The notes under the pieces: generated by a model | Seen by the model: only the letters and a program-made list of their open reading frames with translations | What the model was told of the DNA's origin: nothing | Database searches by the model: none | Source: Caccoplasma sp905210875 | GTDB taxonomy: Bacteria; Bacteroidota; Bacteroidia; Bacteroidales; UBA11471 | NCBI GenBank assembly: GCA_963931635.1 | Contig: OZ007034.1 | Coordinates: forward strand, 1,674,001 to 1,738,000 | Direction of reading: 5' to 3' | DNA: 64,000 nt | Program-made: the position numbers and the translations under genes | Shown here: positions 15,425 to 25,458 of the stretch, piece by piece | Numbering within the stretch: the first letter of the stretch is position 1 | Layout: each line of letters starts with the position of its first letter

Positions 15425-16459
15425 TTAAAGAAGATGTATGTTGTGACGGGCACATTCGGCAATCTGATCTTCGGGCCAAATGCTGGCTTGTACTTCACCT
15501 ATGTGGGCTTTCTGCAACAGGTACATGCACAGACGCGACTGGCCTATGCCACCACCGATTGAGAGAGGCATGTCGCCGTGAATGAGGGCTTTGTGAAAGT
15601 CAAGATTCAGTCTGTCGGTACAGCCGCATATTTCGAGTTGCTTGCGCAAGGCCTTTTCATCGACACGGATGCCCATCGAAGATATTTCAAAGGGGCATTC
15701 CAGGACTTTGTTCCATAAAATAATATCGCCGTTGAGCCCATAATATCCATCGGAGTTGAGGGTTGTCCAGTCGTCGTAGTCGGGAGCGCGTCCGTCGTGG
15801 GGTTCCCCATTGGATAGTTTGCCACCGATGCCTATGATGAAGATGGCCCCATATTTGCGGGCTGCCTCATATTCGCGGGCTTTGGGTGAAAGACCGGGAT
15901 ACATTTGCAGCAACTCTTCGGAGTGGATAAAGACGATATCGTCGGGGAGTGTCGGTGTGATGTGTGGGTGAATTTCGTACAACTCGGCTTCTGTGTCTTT
16001 CAGCGCTTTGTAGATTTTACGTACTGTGTCTTTGAGATAGTCAAGATTGCGGTCGCTTTCGTTGATGCTTTTCTCCCAGTCCCACTGGTCGACATAGAGT
16101 GAGTGCAGATTGTCCAATTCTTCGTCGGAGCGTATGGCGTTCATGTCGGTGTATAGTCCGTAGCCGGCGGGAATGCGGTAAGCGCCCAGTTTAAGGCGTT
16201 TCCACTTTGCCAGAGAATGAACAACTTCGGCCTGGCGGTCGCCCATGCATTTTATGGGAAATTTGACGGCTCGTTCCACGCCGTTGAGGTCGTCGTTGAT
16301 GCCGGTACCTGAAAGTACAAACAAGGGGGCGGTTACACGGCGGAGATTGAGGTTCTTGGCCAATGCACGCTGAAAACTGTCTTTCAGAGATTTGATTGCT
16401 TGCTCGGTAGTTTCGGGAAGCAATTTCAGTGTGTAATGTTTGGGTATAATTAAAGACAT
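15425..16459 (-). CDS. asnA: Aspartate-ammonia ligase (asparagine synthetase A)
   Basis: The 344-residue protein is a class II tRNA-synthetase-like enzyme that makes asparagine from aspartate, ammonia and ATP. Family motifs are the N-terminal LRRVTAPLFV and GINDDLNGVERAVKF, the central HSLYVDQWDWEK, and the C-terminal LSIGGGIGQSRLCM that corresponds to class II motif 3. Length is close to the E. coli enzyme (330). It uses free ammonia, which fits an ammonia-rich gut habitat. It is transcribed alone; a TATATTTG -7-like element lies at 16563-16556. Confidence 0.97.
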   Translation of the reverse strand: MSLIIPKHYTLKLLPETTEQAIKSLKDSFQRALAKNLNLRRVTAPLFVLSGTGINDDLNGVERAVKFPIKCMGDRQAEVVHSLAKWKRLKLGAYRIPAGYGLYTDMNAIRSDEELDNLHSLYVDQWDWEKSINESDRNLDYLKDTVRKIYKALKDTEAELYEIHPHITPTLPDDIVFIHSEELLQMYPGLSPKAREYEAARKYGAIFIIGIGGKLSNGEPHDGRAPDYDDWTTLNSDGYYGLNGDIILWNKVLECPFEISSMGIRVDEKALRKQLEICGCTDRLNLDFHKALIHGDMPLSIGGGIGQSRLCMYLLQKAHIGEVQASIWPEDQIAECARHNIHLL

Positions 16460-16660
16460 AGTATTGAGGATGTGTTTGTTTCTTTAATTTGTATCGGTTA
16501 TTTCATACAATTTGTTGTACAGTCGATTGTCGAGTACCAAAGGTTTATTTCTCGGCAAATATAATTATTTTGTCAATAGTAATAGCTATTTTTTAATCTT
16601 TTTGCTATCCTATTTGAAAGAATGTTGAATTTTTTGCTCGTTTAAGGGTGTGCGGCCGGC

Positions 16661-16695
16661 TTTGTTTCAATTCTCATTTTTTTACACTACCTTTG
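16661..16695 (+). promoter_or_regulatory. Promoter of metA-rlhA
   Basis: TTTG (16661-16664) and TACCTTTG (16688-16695) are separated by 23 bases, within the range of Bacteroides promoters. The leader to the ATG at 16715 is short and no SAM riboswitch is visible. Confidence 0.7.
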
Positions 16696-16714
16696 CACTT
16701 CAAAATCATGTAAT

Positions 16715-17638
16715 ATGCCGTTAAACATACCCTCGAAATTGCCGGCTGTTGAGATATTGAAGTCGGAAAACATCTTTGTGATGGATTCTCAAAGAGCCTC
16801 TTCGCAAGATATACGGCCGTTACGCATCATCATACTCAACCTCATGCCGTTGAAGATAACAACCGAGACCGACTTGATACGTCTGTTGTCGAACACGCCG
16901 TTGCAGCTTGAAATTGATTTTCTGAAAATCTCCGGCCATGTTTCCAAAAATACGCCGGCCGAACACATGATGGCTTTCTATAAGGAATTCTCGGCCGTAT
17001 GTGAACAGCGTTACGATGGTATGATTATTACCGGAGCGCCGGTCGAGCAGATGGCTTTTGAGGAGGTCTCTTACTGGGACGAAGTCTCTGCCATATTCGA
17101 TTGGGCCCGTACGCACGTTACCTCGACCATGTATATCTGCTGGGCGGCGCAGGCAGGATTGTATCACCATTACGGCATATGCAAGCATCCACTTCGGGAG
17201 AAAATGTTCGGCGTGTTCAAGCATTCGGTTTCGCCTGAGGGGAAGATGGCGCCGTTGTTTCGTGGTTTCGACGATGAGTTCTACATACCCCACAGCCGCC
17301 ATACGGCTATTTGTGCCGATGATGTGCGTCGTTGCCCCGAATTGACCATTATGGCCGAAGGCGAGATTTCCGGCCCGGCCGTCATTGTGGCCCGTAACGG
17401 ACGGGAAATTTTCCTTACCGGACATTCGGAGTATGCTCCCGATACGTTGGGCAATGAGTATCGTCGCGATTTGGCCAAAGGGCTGCCTATACAGATGCCG
17501 CAAAATTACTTCCGCAACAACGACCCGTCGCAGCCTCCATTGGTGTGTTGGCGGGCCCATGCCAATCTCCTTTTTTCGAACTGGCTCAACTACTACGTTT
17601 ATCAGGAAACACCCTATAACATCGAAGAGATACGATGA
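16715..17638 (+). CDS. metA: Homoserine O-acyltransferase MetA, predicted acetyl type
   Basis: The 307-residue enzyme activates homoserine for methionine synthesis. It has the MetA motifs LNLMPLKITTETDLIRLL (41-58), the catalytic Cys at 142 in YICWAAQAGLYHHYG, and the His-Ser-Arg-His stretch PHSRHTAI (His and Glu of the triad near 235-237, GHSEY). Position 111 is Glu (TGAPVEQM). In this family Glu111 marks acetyl-CoA users and Gly111 succinyl-CoA users, so the product is probably O-acetylhomoserine despite the common annotation as succinyltransferase. The stop overlaps the rlhA start by 4 bases. Confidence 0.93.
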   Translation: MPLNIPSKLPAVEILKSENIFVMDSQRASSQDIRPLRIIILNLMPLKITTETDLIRLLSNTPLQLEIDFLKISGHVSKNTPAEHMMAFYKEFSAVCEQRYDGMIITGAPVEQMAFEEVSYWDEVSAIFDWARTHVTSTMYICWAAQAGLYHHYGICKHPLREKMFGVFKHSVSPEGKMAPLFRGFDDEFYIPHSRHTAICADDVRRCPELTIMAEGEISGPAVIVARNGREIFLTGHSEYAPDTLGNEYRRDLAKGLPIQMPQNYFRNNDPSQPPLVCWRAHANLLFSNWLNYYVYQETPYNIEEIR

Positions 17639-19488
17639 CGACACCGCGACCCATCGAACTGCTGGCCCCCGCACGGACGGCCGACATCGGCATCGAGGCT
17701 ATTGTGCATGGTGCCGACGCTGTGTACATTGGCGGCCCCGGTTTTGGAGCCCGCTCTGCCGCGGCAAACAGTGTGACCGATATTGCCCGACTGGTCGAGT
17801 TTGCTCATCGATATGATGCCCGTGTGTATGTAACTCTCAATACGATACTGTACGACGACGAACTTCGTACCGTTGAACGTCTTATCGGTGACCTTTATCG
17901 GGTTGGCGTCGATGCGCTTATCGTTCAGGATATGGCAATTTTACGGCTTGACATTCCACCCATTGCCCTTCATGCCAGTACCCAGACCGATAACCGGACG
18001 GTCGAAAAGACTCGGTTTCTCTATGAGAGCGGATTTTCCCGAGTGGTGCTGGCCCGGGAGTTGTCGGGTCGGCAGATACGGGCCATTGCCGATGCGGTGC
18101 CGGTAGAGCTGGAAGTTTTTGTGCATGGAGCGTTGTGTGTCTCTTACAGTGGGCAGTGCTATCTGAGTCGTGCATTGTCGGGGCGCAGTGCCAACCGAGG
18201 CGAGTGTGCGCAGTATTGCCGTCTGCCCTATACGCTGCTCGATGCCGATGGCCGGCCGCTCATTCGCGACAAACATTTGCTTTCGCTCAAAGACATGAAC
18301 CGTTCCGACCGTTTGGAGGCGTTGCTCGATGCCGGGGTTACGTCGCTGAAAATTGAGGGGCGGCTCAAAGACCTCTCTTATGTTAAGAACGTAACGGCCT
18401 GGTACAGAAAGCAACTCGATGAGATACTGGCCCGTCGGCCCGAGTATGTCGCTGCCGCATCGGGTCGGGTGGAACTCTTTTTTACGCCCGACCCGCAGAA
18501 GAGTTTCAATCGTGGTTTTACCGGCTATTTCTTTGATGGCCGTTCCGAACAGCATTTGGGCTCACCCGACACGCCGAAGTCGCAGGGCGTTCCCGTGGGG
18601 CGTGTAACCGGGGTGCGCGGTGCGGCTTTGAAGGTGGAGAATGCCCGTATGCTTCACAATGGCGACGGCCTCTGCTTTTTGAACCGCCAGGGAGCCTTTG
18701 AGGGATTTCGTGTCAATCGGGTCGATGGCGATTGGGTCTATCCGCTTGAAAAACGCGATGTGAAACCCGGGGCGTTGCTCTACCGCAACTACGACCACTC
18801 GTTCGAACAGCAGTTGCAGAAAAAGAGTGCCGAGCGGTGTATTCCCGTCGATATGCGGTTGTATGAGATACCACGCGGACTGGCGTTGAAAATTACCGAC
18901 GATACCGGCCTTTCGGCAGTTGTTGCATGTCGTGTTGAGAAAGAGGTGGCCCGCACTCCGCAGGACGAAAGTCAGGTGCGGCAGCTCTCCCGTCTGGGCG
19001 ACAGTCATTATGAAGCCCGCCGTGTCGACGTCGCCGCGACACGCGACTGCTTTGTTCCCGTTTCTCTTCTCGCCGATTTGCGTCGGAAAGCCATCGAAGC
19101 CTTGACCCGGGTGCGGCGTATGGCCTATCGCCGGCCCCGTCGCCGGAGCGAAGGGGCTGCCCCTTTTCCCGCTGCTTCGCTGAGTTATCTGGGAAATGTA
19201 TCCAACCATTTGGCACGGACCTTCTATCGCGACCATGGTGTGGAAAACATAGAGCCGGCCTATGAGTGCCGGCCCGTCGATGATGCCGCGTTGATGTTCA
19301 CACGCTTTTGTATCAAGAAACAGTGGGGAAAATGTCCGCGAGAGCGAGCCGTATCGCCCGATAAGAATACCTGGAAAGAACCTCTTTATCTACAATATCG
19401 CGACACGCTGCTGCGCGTGGAGTTTGATTGCCGGCAGTGTCAGATGAGGCTCTATCGCGCCAGCCTGTCGCGGGGCGAACATCGTTGA
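17635..19488 (+). CDS. rlhA: U32-family peptidase-like protein, probable 23S rRNA hydroxylase RlhA
   Basis: The 617-residue protein begins with a TIM-barrel U32 domain (IELLAPARTADIGIEAIVHG) and carries the Cys cluster VHGALCVSYSGQCYLSRALS and GECAQYCRLPY near 165-197, which likely binds an iron-sulfur cluster. The C-terminal part has the DUF3656-like extension and more Cys near the end (GKCPRE, FDCRQCQM). E. coli RlhA hydroxylates C2501 of 23S rRNA. The start codon overlaps the metA stop (ATGA), so the genes are translationally coupled. Confidence 0.85.
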   Translation: MTTPRPIELLAPARTADIGIEAIVHGADAVYIGGPGFGARSAAANSVTDIARLVEFAHRYDARVYVTLNTILYDDELRTVERLIGDLYRVGVDALIVQDMAILRLDIPPIALHASTQTDNRTVEKTRFLYESGFSRVVLARELSGRQIRAIADAVPVELEVFVHGALCVSYSGQCYLSRALSGRSANRGECAQYCRLPYTLLDADGRPLIRDKHLLSLKDMNRSDRLEALLDAGVTSLKIEGRLKDLSYVKNVTAWYRKQLDEILARRPEYVAAASGRVELFFTPDPQKSFNRGFTGYFFDGRSEQHLGSPDTPKSQGVPVGRVTGVRGAALKVENARMLHNGDGLCFLNRQGAFEGFRVNRVDGDWVYPLEKRDVKPGALLYRNYDHSFEQQLQKKSAERCIPVDMRLYEIPRGLALKITDDTGLSAVVACRVEKEVARTPQDESQVRQLSRLGDSHYEARRVDVAATRDCFVPVSLLADLRRKAIEALTRVRRMAYRRPRRRSEGAAPFPAASLSYLGNVSNHLARTFYRDHGVENIEPAYECRPVDDAALMFTRFCIKKQWGKCPRERAVSPDKNTWKEPLYLQYRDTLLRVEFDCRQCQMRLYRASLSRGEHR

Positions 19489-19577
19489 GTTGCAGCCCTT
19501 GTCTTACAATCTTTTGAGCGGGTTGGACCCGTGAAATGAAAAAAAAGAAAAAGCCCTCTTTTTTGTGGTGGAAAATC

Positions 19578-19609
19578 TTTGTGATTTTTCGTCAAATTGT
19601 CTATTTTTG
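19578..19609 (+). promoter_or_regulatory. Promoter of the purH-mre operon
   Basis: TTTG (19578-19581), 20 bases, then TATTTTTG (19602-19609) matches the Bacteroides consensus well. This places transcription start near 19616, after the in-frame Met at 19597, and supports translation start at 19642. Confidence 0.75.
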
Positions 19610-19641
19610 TACCTCCAAAAAATGAACAAAATCACAACAAT

Positions 19642-21165
19642 ATGGCTGAAAATAAAAAAATCAAAACCGCATTAGTCTCGGTTTATCACAAAGACGGTTT
19701 GGACGAAATCCTGAAAAAGCTGCATGCCGAGGGCGTGTCGTTTATTTCGACCGGTGGTACGCAGGCGTTTATCGAGTCGTTGGGCATACCGTGCAGCAGC
19801 GTGGAAAGTCTCACGGGGTATCCCTCGATATTGGGTGGCCGCGTAAAAACGCTTCACCCGAAAATTTTCGGCGGTATCCTCAACCGTCGTGACGACGAGG
19901 GCGACCGTCGACAAATCGCCGAATATGAAATACCCGAAATCGACCTGGTCATTGTAGACCTTTATCCTTTTGAGGAGACCGTGGCCTCGGGTGCCGATGA
20001 GAGCGCCATCATCGAGAAAATCGATATAGGCGGAATCTCGCTTATCCGTGCCGCTGCCAAGAATTTCAAAGACGTGGTCATTGTGGCTTCCAAGGCACAG
20101 TATGCTCCTCTGTTGGAAATGCTCAACGAAAAAGGCGCTGCCTCTTCGCTCGAAGACCGTTATTGGTTTGCCAAGGAGGCTTTCGCCGTATCCTCGGGCT
20201 ACGATACCGCCATCTTCAACTATTTCGACGGAGGCAATTATACGGCATTCCGGGCTGCCTGCAACGATTCCAAACCTTTGCGTTACGGTGAAAATCCCCA
20301 TCAGAAAGGATTCTTCTTTGGTAAATTCGACGAGATGTTTGAGCAGTTGCATGGAAAAGAAATCTCTTACAACAACCTGCTTGATATCGATGCCGCCGTG
20401 TCGCTTATCTCCGAATTTGATGAGTTGACATTTGCCATATTGAAACACAACAACGCTTGCGGTATTGCCTCGCGGCCTACCCTTCTTCAAGCCTGGAACG
20501 ATGCCTTGGCCGGAGATCCCGTTTCGGCATTCGGTGGTGTGCTGGTAACCAATGCCGTTATTGATGCAGCTGCGGCCGAAGAGATAAATAAAATCTTTTT
20601 TGAAGGCATCATTGCTCCCGGTTATGAACAGGCCGCTCTCGACATCTTCTATCAGAAGAAAAACCGCATCGTGTTGGTACAGAAGAAAGCTCCTGAGGCC
20701 ACAATCCAGTTCCGTTCGTTGCTCAATGGTGTATTGATGCAAGAAAAAGATCTGCATCGTGAAAAACCCGAGGAACTCAAACAGATTACCGAGAAAGCGG
20801 TAACACCCGAAGAAGTCGAGGATTTGTTGTTTGCCAATAAAATTGTGAAACACAGTAAGTCAAACTCTATTGTCTTGGCCAAAGGTAAGCAACTCCTGGC
20901 CAGTGGCGTGGGGCAGACCTCGCGTGTAGATGCGTTGCGTCAGGCTATCGAAAAAGCCAAGTCGTTCAATTTCGAACTCAAAGGGGCTGTCATGGCATCT
21001 GATGCCTTCTTCCCCTTCCCCGATTGTGTGGAAATTGCCCACAAAGAGGGTATCGATACGGTGATACAACCCGGCGGTTCGGTGCGCGATAATCTCACCA
21101 TCGATTATTGCAATGCTAACGGTATAGCCATGGTATTCACCGGTATTCGCCATTTCAAACACTAA
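19642..21165 (+). CDS. purH: Bifunctional AICAR transformylase/IMP cyclohydrolase
   Basis: From ATG 19642 (MAENKKIKTALVSVYHKDGL) the enzyme has 507 residues and catalyses the last two steps of IMP synthesis. The N-terminal MGS-like cyclohydrolase domain (about 1-190) shows FISTGGTQAF and LGGRVKTLHPKIFGGIL. The transformylase domain shows LRYGENPHQKG, LKHNNACGIA with the catalytic Lys-His, and DAFFPFPDCVE. The start at 19642 is preferred because the longer frame would begin inside the promoter. It ends 24 bases before mreB. Confidence 0.97.
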   Translation: MAENKKIKTALVSVYHKDGLDEILKKLHAEGVSFISTGGTQAFIESLGIPCSSVESLTGYPSILGGRVKTLHPKIFGGILNRRDDEGDRRQIAEYEIPEIDLVIVDLYPFEETVASGADESAIIEKIDIGGISLIRAAAKNFKDVVIVASKAQYAPLLEMLNEKGAASSLEDRYWFAKEAFAVSSGYDTAIFNYFDGGNYTAFRAACNDSKPLRYGENPHQKGFFFGKFDEMFEQLHGKEISYNNLLDIDAAVSLISEFDELTFAILKHNNACGIASRPTLLQAWNDALAGDPVSAFGGVLVTNAVIDAAAAEEINKIFFEGIIAPGYEQAALDIFYQKKNRIVLVQKKAPEATIQFRSLLNGVLMQEKDLHREKPEELKQITEKAVTPEEVEDLLFANKIVKHSKSNSIVLAKGKQLLASGVGQTSRVDALRQAIEKAKSFNFELKGAVMASDAFFPFPDCVEIAHKEGIDTVIQPGGSVRDNLTIDYCNANGIAMVFTGIRHFKH

Positions 21166-21189
21166 TCACCTTTCAACGTTCAGTAAACA

Positions 21190-22209
21190 ATGGGATTTTT
21201 CTCTTTCAATCAGGAAATAGCCATCGACTTGGGAACGGCCAACACGATCATTCTCTACAACGACAAAATCGTGGTCGACGCTCCCTCCATGGTAGCCCTC
21301 GACAACCGCACCGGCAAACTCAAAGCCGTAGGACATGAGGCGCAGGCCATGTATGGCCGCGCCCCCGAAAACATACGTGTGATACGCCCGTTGCAAAACG
21401 GTGTAATTGCCGACTTCAATGCCGCTGAGCAGATGATGCGCGGTATGATGAAGATGGTATCCATGCGTCACACTCTTTTCTCTTCGTCGCTGCGAATGGT
21501 TGTATGTATCCCTTCTGGCAGTACCGAGGTAGAGATACGTGCCGTGCGCGACTCTTCCGAGCATGTCGGCGGGCGCGACGTCTATATGATTTATGAGCCG
21601 ATGGCTGCCGCTATCGGTGTGGGTATTGATGTTGAAGCACCCGAAGGCAACATGATTGTCGATATAGGTGGGGGTACAACCGAGATTGCCGTTATATCGC
21701 TGGGAGGTATCGTTACCAACAAGTCGATACGTGTGGCTGGCGATGAACTCAACGAAGACATTCGTGAGTATATGGGTCGGCAGTACAACATCAAGTTGGG
21801 CGAGCGTACAGCTGAACTGATAAAAATCAATGTCGGTTCGGCGCTCAACGAATTGGAAAATCCTCCCGAGGACTATATCGTACACGGCCCCAACCGTATG
21901 ACCTCTCTCCCCATGGAGTTGCCGGTAACTTATCAGGACGTGGCCCATTGCATCGAGAAATCTATCTCGAAAATTGAGGCCGCTGTACTGAGTGCACTCG
22001 ACTCGACACCCCCCGAGCTCTATGCCGACATTGTACGCAACGGTATCTACCTCACCGGTGGCGGCGCACTGTTGCGCGGTCTTGACAAGCGACTCACCGA
22101 CAAGATTGGCATTCAGTTCCATGTGGCCGACGAGCCGTTGCTCGCCGTAGCACGCGGTACGGGTATTGCCCTGAAAAATGTCGATAAGTTCTCGTTCTTG
22201 ATGCGTTGA
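21190..22209 (+). CDS. mreB: Rod shape-determining protein MreB
   Basis: The 339-residue actin homologue polymerises under the inner membrane and positions the cell-wall elongation complex. Actin-fold nucleotide motifs are IAIDLGTANT near 13, DIGGGTTEIAVISLGGIV near 157 and LTGGGALLRGLD near 280. The short N-terminus GFFSFNQE may anchor to the membrane. It begins the mreBCD-mrdA-rodA series and follows purH by 24 bases. Confidence 0.97.
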   Translation: MGFFSFNQEIAIDLGTANTIILYNDKIVVDAPSMVALDNRTGKLKAVGHEAQAMYGRAPENIRVIRPLQNGVIADFNAAEQMMRGMMKMVSMRHTLFSSSLRMVVCIPSGSTEVEIRAVRDSSEHVGGRDVYMIYEPMAAAIGVGIDVEAPEGNMIVDIGGGTTEIAVISLGGIVTNKSIRVAGDELNEDIREYMGRQYNIKLGERTAELIKINVGSALNELENPPEDYIVHGPNRMTSLPMELPVTYQDVAHCIEKSISKIEAAVLSALDSTPPELYADIVRNGIYLTGGGALLRGLDKRLTDKIGIQFHVADEPLLAVARGTGIALKNVDKFSFLMR

Positions 22210-22236
22210 TGAAGAAATCCGGGGAAGACTGTTCAG

Positions 22237-23088
22237 ATGCGAAAACTGCTACAATTCTTTCGACAACACAGTTCGCTCTTTGTCTATCTCTGTTATGCGG
22301 CACTCTGTCTCATCTTGCTGTTTGGATTCAATCCCTACCAGCAAAGTGTCTATTTCAGCTCCGCCAGCCGTATAGCCGGCAGCTTGTACGACCTTTCGGG
22401 TGCTGTTACCGGATATTTCGGTTTACAGAAGGCAAATAATGAACTTTTGGTTCAGAACGGTAAGCTCCAAAACGAGCTTGCCGTTCTGCGTAATACTCTT
22501 GCCCAGTATCAGGCGCGCGATACATTGTCGCAACTCCCTTTCTCTGTTGTGAATATCGACACCTCCCGGATAATTGTAGCTCGTGTCATCAACAACAGTG
22601 TGGCCCGTCGTAACAACAGCATCACCATAGACAAAGGTATGCGCGATGGTGTCTTTCCCGAGATGGGACTTGTTGACCAGAATGGGGTGGTGGGTGTTGT
22701 TTCATCGGCCTCCTCCGGGTATGCAGTGGCTTTGTCGTTGCTCAATCCTCATTTACGCATCAGTTGTAAAATCAAAAATACACAACATATCGGCTCATTG
22801 GCTTGGGATGGGAAAAGTATCCATCATGCCGAGTTGGAAGAGTTGCCCGAGTATATCACCGTCAACGTAGGCGACACGATTGTCACCAGTGGCTATTCCG
22901 GAGCCTTTCCCGAAGGTCTTGTTGTAGGATATGTTGAAGATACCCGTAAGGTGAAGAAAAACAATTTCTACGCTCTTACCATACGTTTGGCAGCCGATTT
23001 TTCGGCGTTGAATTTTGTGCGGGTTGTTGAGTACCACAAACCGTCCGAACAAATATACATTGAAGAGGAGGCACAGAATTATGAGTAA
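22237..23088 (+). CDS. mreC: Rod shape-determining protein MreC
   Basis: The 283-residue bitopic protein has one membrane helix (about 14-32, LFVYLCYAALCLILLFG), a coiled coil (about 65-95, NNELLVQNGKLQNELAVLR) and the periplasmic double beta-barrel with GLVDQNGVVGVVSS near 150. It links MreB to PBP2 and RodA. It lies 27 bases after mreB, and its stop overlaps the mreD start by 8 bases. Confidence 0.95.
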   Translation: MRKLLQFFRQHSSLFVYLCYAALCLILLFGFNPYQQSVYFSSASRIAGSLYDLSGAVTGYFGLQKANNELLVQNGKLQNELAVLRNTLAQYQARDTLSQLPFSVVNIDTSRIIVARVINNSVARRNNSITIDKGMRDGVFPEMGLVDQNGVVGVVSSASSGYAVALSLLNPHLRISCKIKNTQHIGSLAWDGKSIHHAELEELPEYITVNVGDTIVTSGYSGAFPEGLVVGYVEDTRKVKKNNFYALTIRLAADFSALNFVRVVEYHKPSEQIYIEEEAQNYE

Positions 23089-23590
23089 ACATCGGATATG
23101 GCGTGTGGTGGGAATTGTTGTGGTCGTTGTGTTGCAGATTCTTATGTGCAACCGCATCGCGTTATGGGGTGTAGCCACACCGTTTGTGTTGATGTATCTG
23201 TTCTTAAAGGTTCCATCGGGCCTGAATGCACATCTTTTCATGACATTCGCCTTTTTTGTGGGTCTTCTTGTCGATATATTTACCAATACCCCGGGAGTTT
23301 ATGCCTTGGCTTCGGTAACGGTGGCATTCCTTCATAATCCGTTGTTGACACGTATACAATATCGTGACCGGGGAGAGGAGAAATATGTGCCGTCGTTTGC
23401 TTCGTTGGGAGTGTGGCGGTATATGCTTTATGCCTTTTCTCTCACTCTTATTTTCTGCACGGTGCTTTTCTGGGCCGAGTCGTTCTCGTTTTTTACCCCG
23501 TCGTTTCTGGTGGGGCGTATAGTGAGTAGTTCGTTGCTCACGTTGCTGGTCATACTGGTTGTCGACTTGTTGATGGAGAGAAAGCGGTGA
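23081..23590 (+). CDS. mreD: Rod shape-determining protein MreD
   Basis: From ATG 23081 the protein has 169 residues and five to six hydrophobic segments (first at about 8-28), as in MreD. The start overlaps the mreC stop codon. The longer frame from 23015 lies inside mreC and is rejected. Its final TGA overlaps the GTG start of mrdA, so translation is likely coupled. It acts in the inner membrane with MreC. Confidence 0.9.
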   Translation: MSKHRIWRVVGIVVVVVLQILMCNRIALWGVATPFVLMYLFLKVPSGLNAHLFMTFAFFVGLLVDIFTNTPGVYALASVTVAFLHNPLLTRIQYRDRGEEKYVPSFASLGVWRYMLYAFSLTLIFCTVLFWAESFSFFTPSFLVGRIVSSSLLTLLVILVVDLLMERKR

Positions 23591-25458
23591 GAAAAAACTA
23601 TACCTACGAACGGCGGAAGTACATCATCGGGGCATTTATGCTCGCGGTGATTCTGTTTTATGTTATCCGGCTTTTCTCTCTCCAAGTCCTCGACAACCGA
23701 TACAACCAACTGGCCGACAACAACGCGATATTTACCAAGGTGCAATATCCGTCGCGCGGACTTATCTATGACCGCAACGGACGCCTTGTGGTCGACAATC
23801 AGCCTGCGTATGACCTGATGGTGATACCTCGTGAGGTGGCACCATTCGATACTCTTGACCTGTGTCGTACCTTGGGTATTACCCTTGATGAGTATAAGGA
23901 GCGGTGGCGTACTATGAGTAATCGCCGGCTTAATCCCGGATACTCCTCGTTTACGCCCCAACTGTTTTTTTCTCGTCTTACGGTCGAAGAGTATGGCGTA
24001 TTGCAGGAGAAACTCTACCGTTATCCCGGTTTTTACATTCAGAACCAGTCGATACGCCGTTATGTCTATGATGTGGGGGCAAATGTGTTGGGTAATGTGA
24101 GAGAAGTCTCGCTCCAAGAATTGCGCGACGACAGTTACTATATGCAGGGCGACTATACCGGCGACCTGGGTGTGGAAAAGTCGTATGAAAGTTACCTGCG
24201 TGGTGAAAAAGGACAGGAGTATTTCCTGCGTAATGCCTATGGTCGCATCAAGGGCCGTTACGAAAATGGCGCTTATGACCACGAGGCCGTGCCGGGAAAG
24301 AATCTGACACTGTCTATCGACATTGAATTGCAGCAGTATGGCGAGATGCTCATGCAGAACAAGGTCGGAGCCATTGTGGCTATCGAGCCTTCGACCGGAG
24401 AGATTCTCGCGCTGGTATCGAGTCCTACCTATAAGCCTTCGATGCTGACCGGTCGCGAACGGGGACACAACTATACCCGGCTGTTTGAGAATCCTTACAA
24501 GCCCTTGTATGACCGTTCCATCATGGCTACTTATCCGCCAGGCTCTACCTTTAAACCTACACAGGCGCTTATTTTCCTGCAAGAAAAAGTCGTGTCGCGC
24601 TATACGGCCTATCCATGTAACATGGGCTTTTATGCCCGAGGCATACGGGTAGGCTGCCATGCCCATGAGTCGCCCATCTCGGTTGTCCCGGCCTTGTCTA
24701 CGTCGTGCAATGCCTATTTCTGTTATGCATTCCGTTCGATGATCGATGATGTTGAGAAATACGGCAGCACCTATAATGCGTTTGAAACCTGGAAAAAATA
24801 TATCGTCGACATGGGGTATGGTTATCGGCTCGGCGTCGATATGCCCGGCGAGAGTCGCGGTTTCATTCCCAACAGCGATTTCTATGGCAAGATCTATGGC
24901 CCACAAGGCTGGAAAGGCATTACGGTGATTTCGGTTTCCATCGGGCAGGGCGAGGTTCTTGCCACGCCGTTGCAGATTGCCAATCTGGGTGCCACAATTG
25001 CCAATCGCGGCTATTATTTCACCCCCCATGTGGTGAAATCGGTGCAAGATACCTATCTGGGCGACGACTATACCCGGCCCCACTATGTGGGAGTCGACCC
25101 CTCTTATTACGAGATGGTGGTCGAAGGTATGCGCATGTCTATGGTAAAGGGAACCTGCCGCATAGGTGAAATTCCCGGTATAGAGGCTTGCGGAAAAACC
25201 GGTACGGCGCAGAACCCGCATGGCGATGACCACTCGGCTTTCATGGGCTTTGCCCCTCGCGAAAATCCCCGTATTGCCATTGCCGTCTATGTTGAGAATG
25301 CCGGTTGGGGAGCTGCTTACGGGGTGCCCATCGGCAGCCTTATGATGGAAAAATACTTAACCGGTGAGATTGCCCCTTCGCGCAAATGGCTCGAAGAGCG
25401 TATGCTGAACGCCAATACAATGATACAGGAGGAGGAAGAAGATGCCACGCAGGAATAA
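23587..25458 (+). CDS. mrdA: Penicillin-binding protein 2 (elongation transpeptidase)
   Basis: The 623-residue class B PBP starts at GTG 23587. It has an N-terminal membrane helix (about 12-32), a dimerisation domain with RGLIYDRNGR near 57, and the transpeptidase domain with SxxK in PPGSTFKPTQ (near 320), SxN in LSTSCNAYF (near 373) and KTGT in ACGKTGTAQN (near 537). It cross-links new peptidoglycan during side-wall growth together with RodA. It overlaps mreD by 4 bases and rodA by 17 bases. Confidence 0.95.
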   Translation: MRKNYTYERRKYIIGAFMLAVILFYVIRLFSLQVLDNRYNQLADNNAIFTKVQYPSRGLIYDRNGRLVVDNQPAYDLMVIPREVAPFDTLDLCRTLGITLDEYKERWRTMSNRRLNPGYSSFTPQLFFSRLTVEEYGVLQEKLYRYPGFYIQNQSIRRYVYDVGANVLGNVREVSLQELRDDSYYMQGDYTGDLGVEKSYESYLRGEKGQEYFLRNAYGRIKGRYENGAYDHEAVPGKNLTLSIDIELQQYGEMLMQNKVGAIVAIEPSTGEILALVSSPTYKPSMLTGRERGHNYTRLFENPYKPLYDRSIMATYPPGSTFKPTQALIFLQEKVVSRYTAYPCNMGFYARGIRVGCHAHESPISVVPALSTSCNAYFCYAFRSMIDDVEKYGSTYNAFETWKKYIVDMGYGYRLGVDMPGESRGFIPNSDFYGKIYGPQGWKGITVISVSIGQGEVLATPLQIANLGATIANRGYYFTPHVVKSVQDTYLGDDYTRPHYVGVDPSYYEMVVEGMRMSMVKGTCRIGEIPGIEACGKTGTAQNPHGDDHSAFMGFAPRENPRIAIAVYVENAGWGAAYGVPIGSLMMEKYLTGEIAPSRKWLEERMLNANTMIQEEEEDATQE

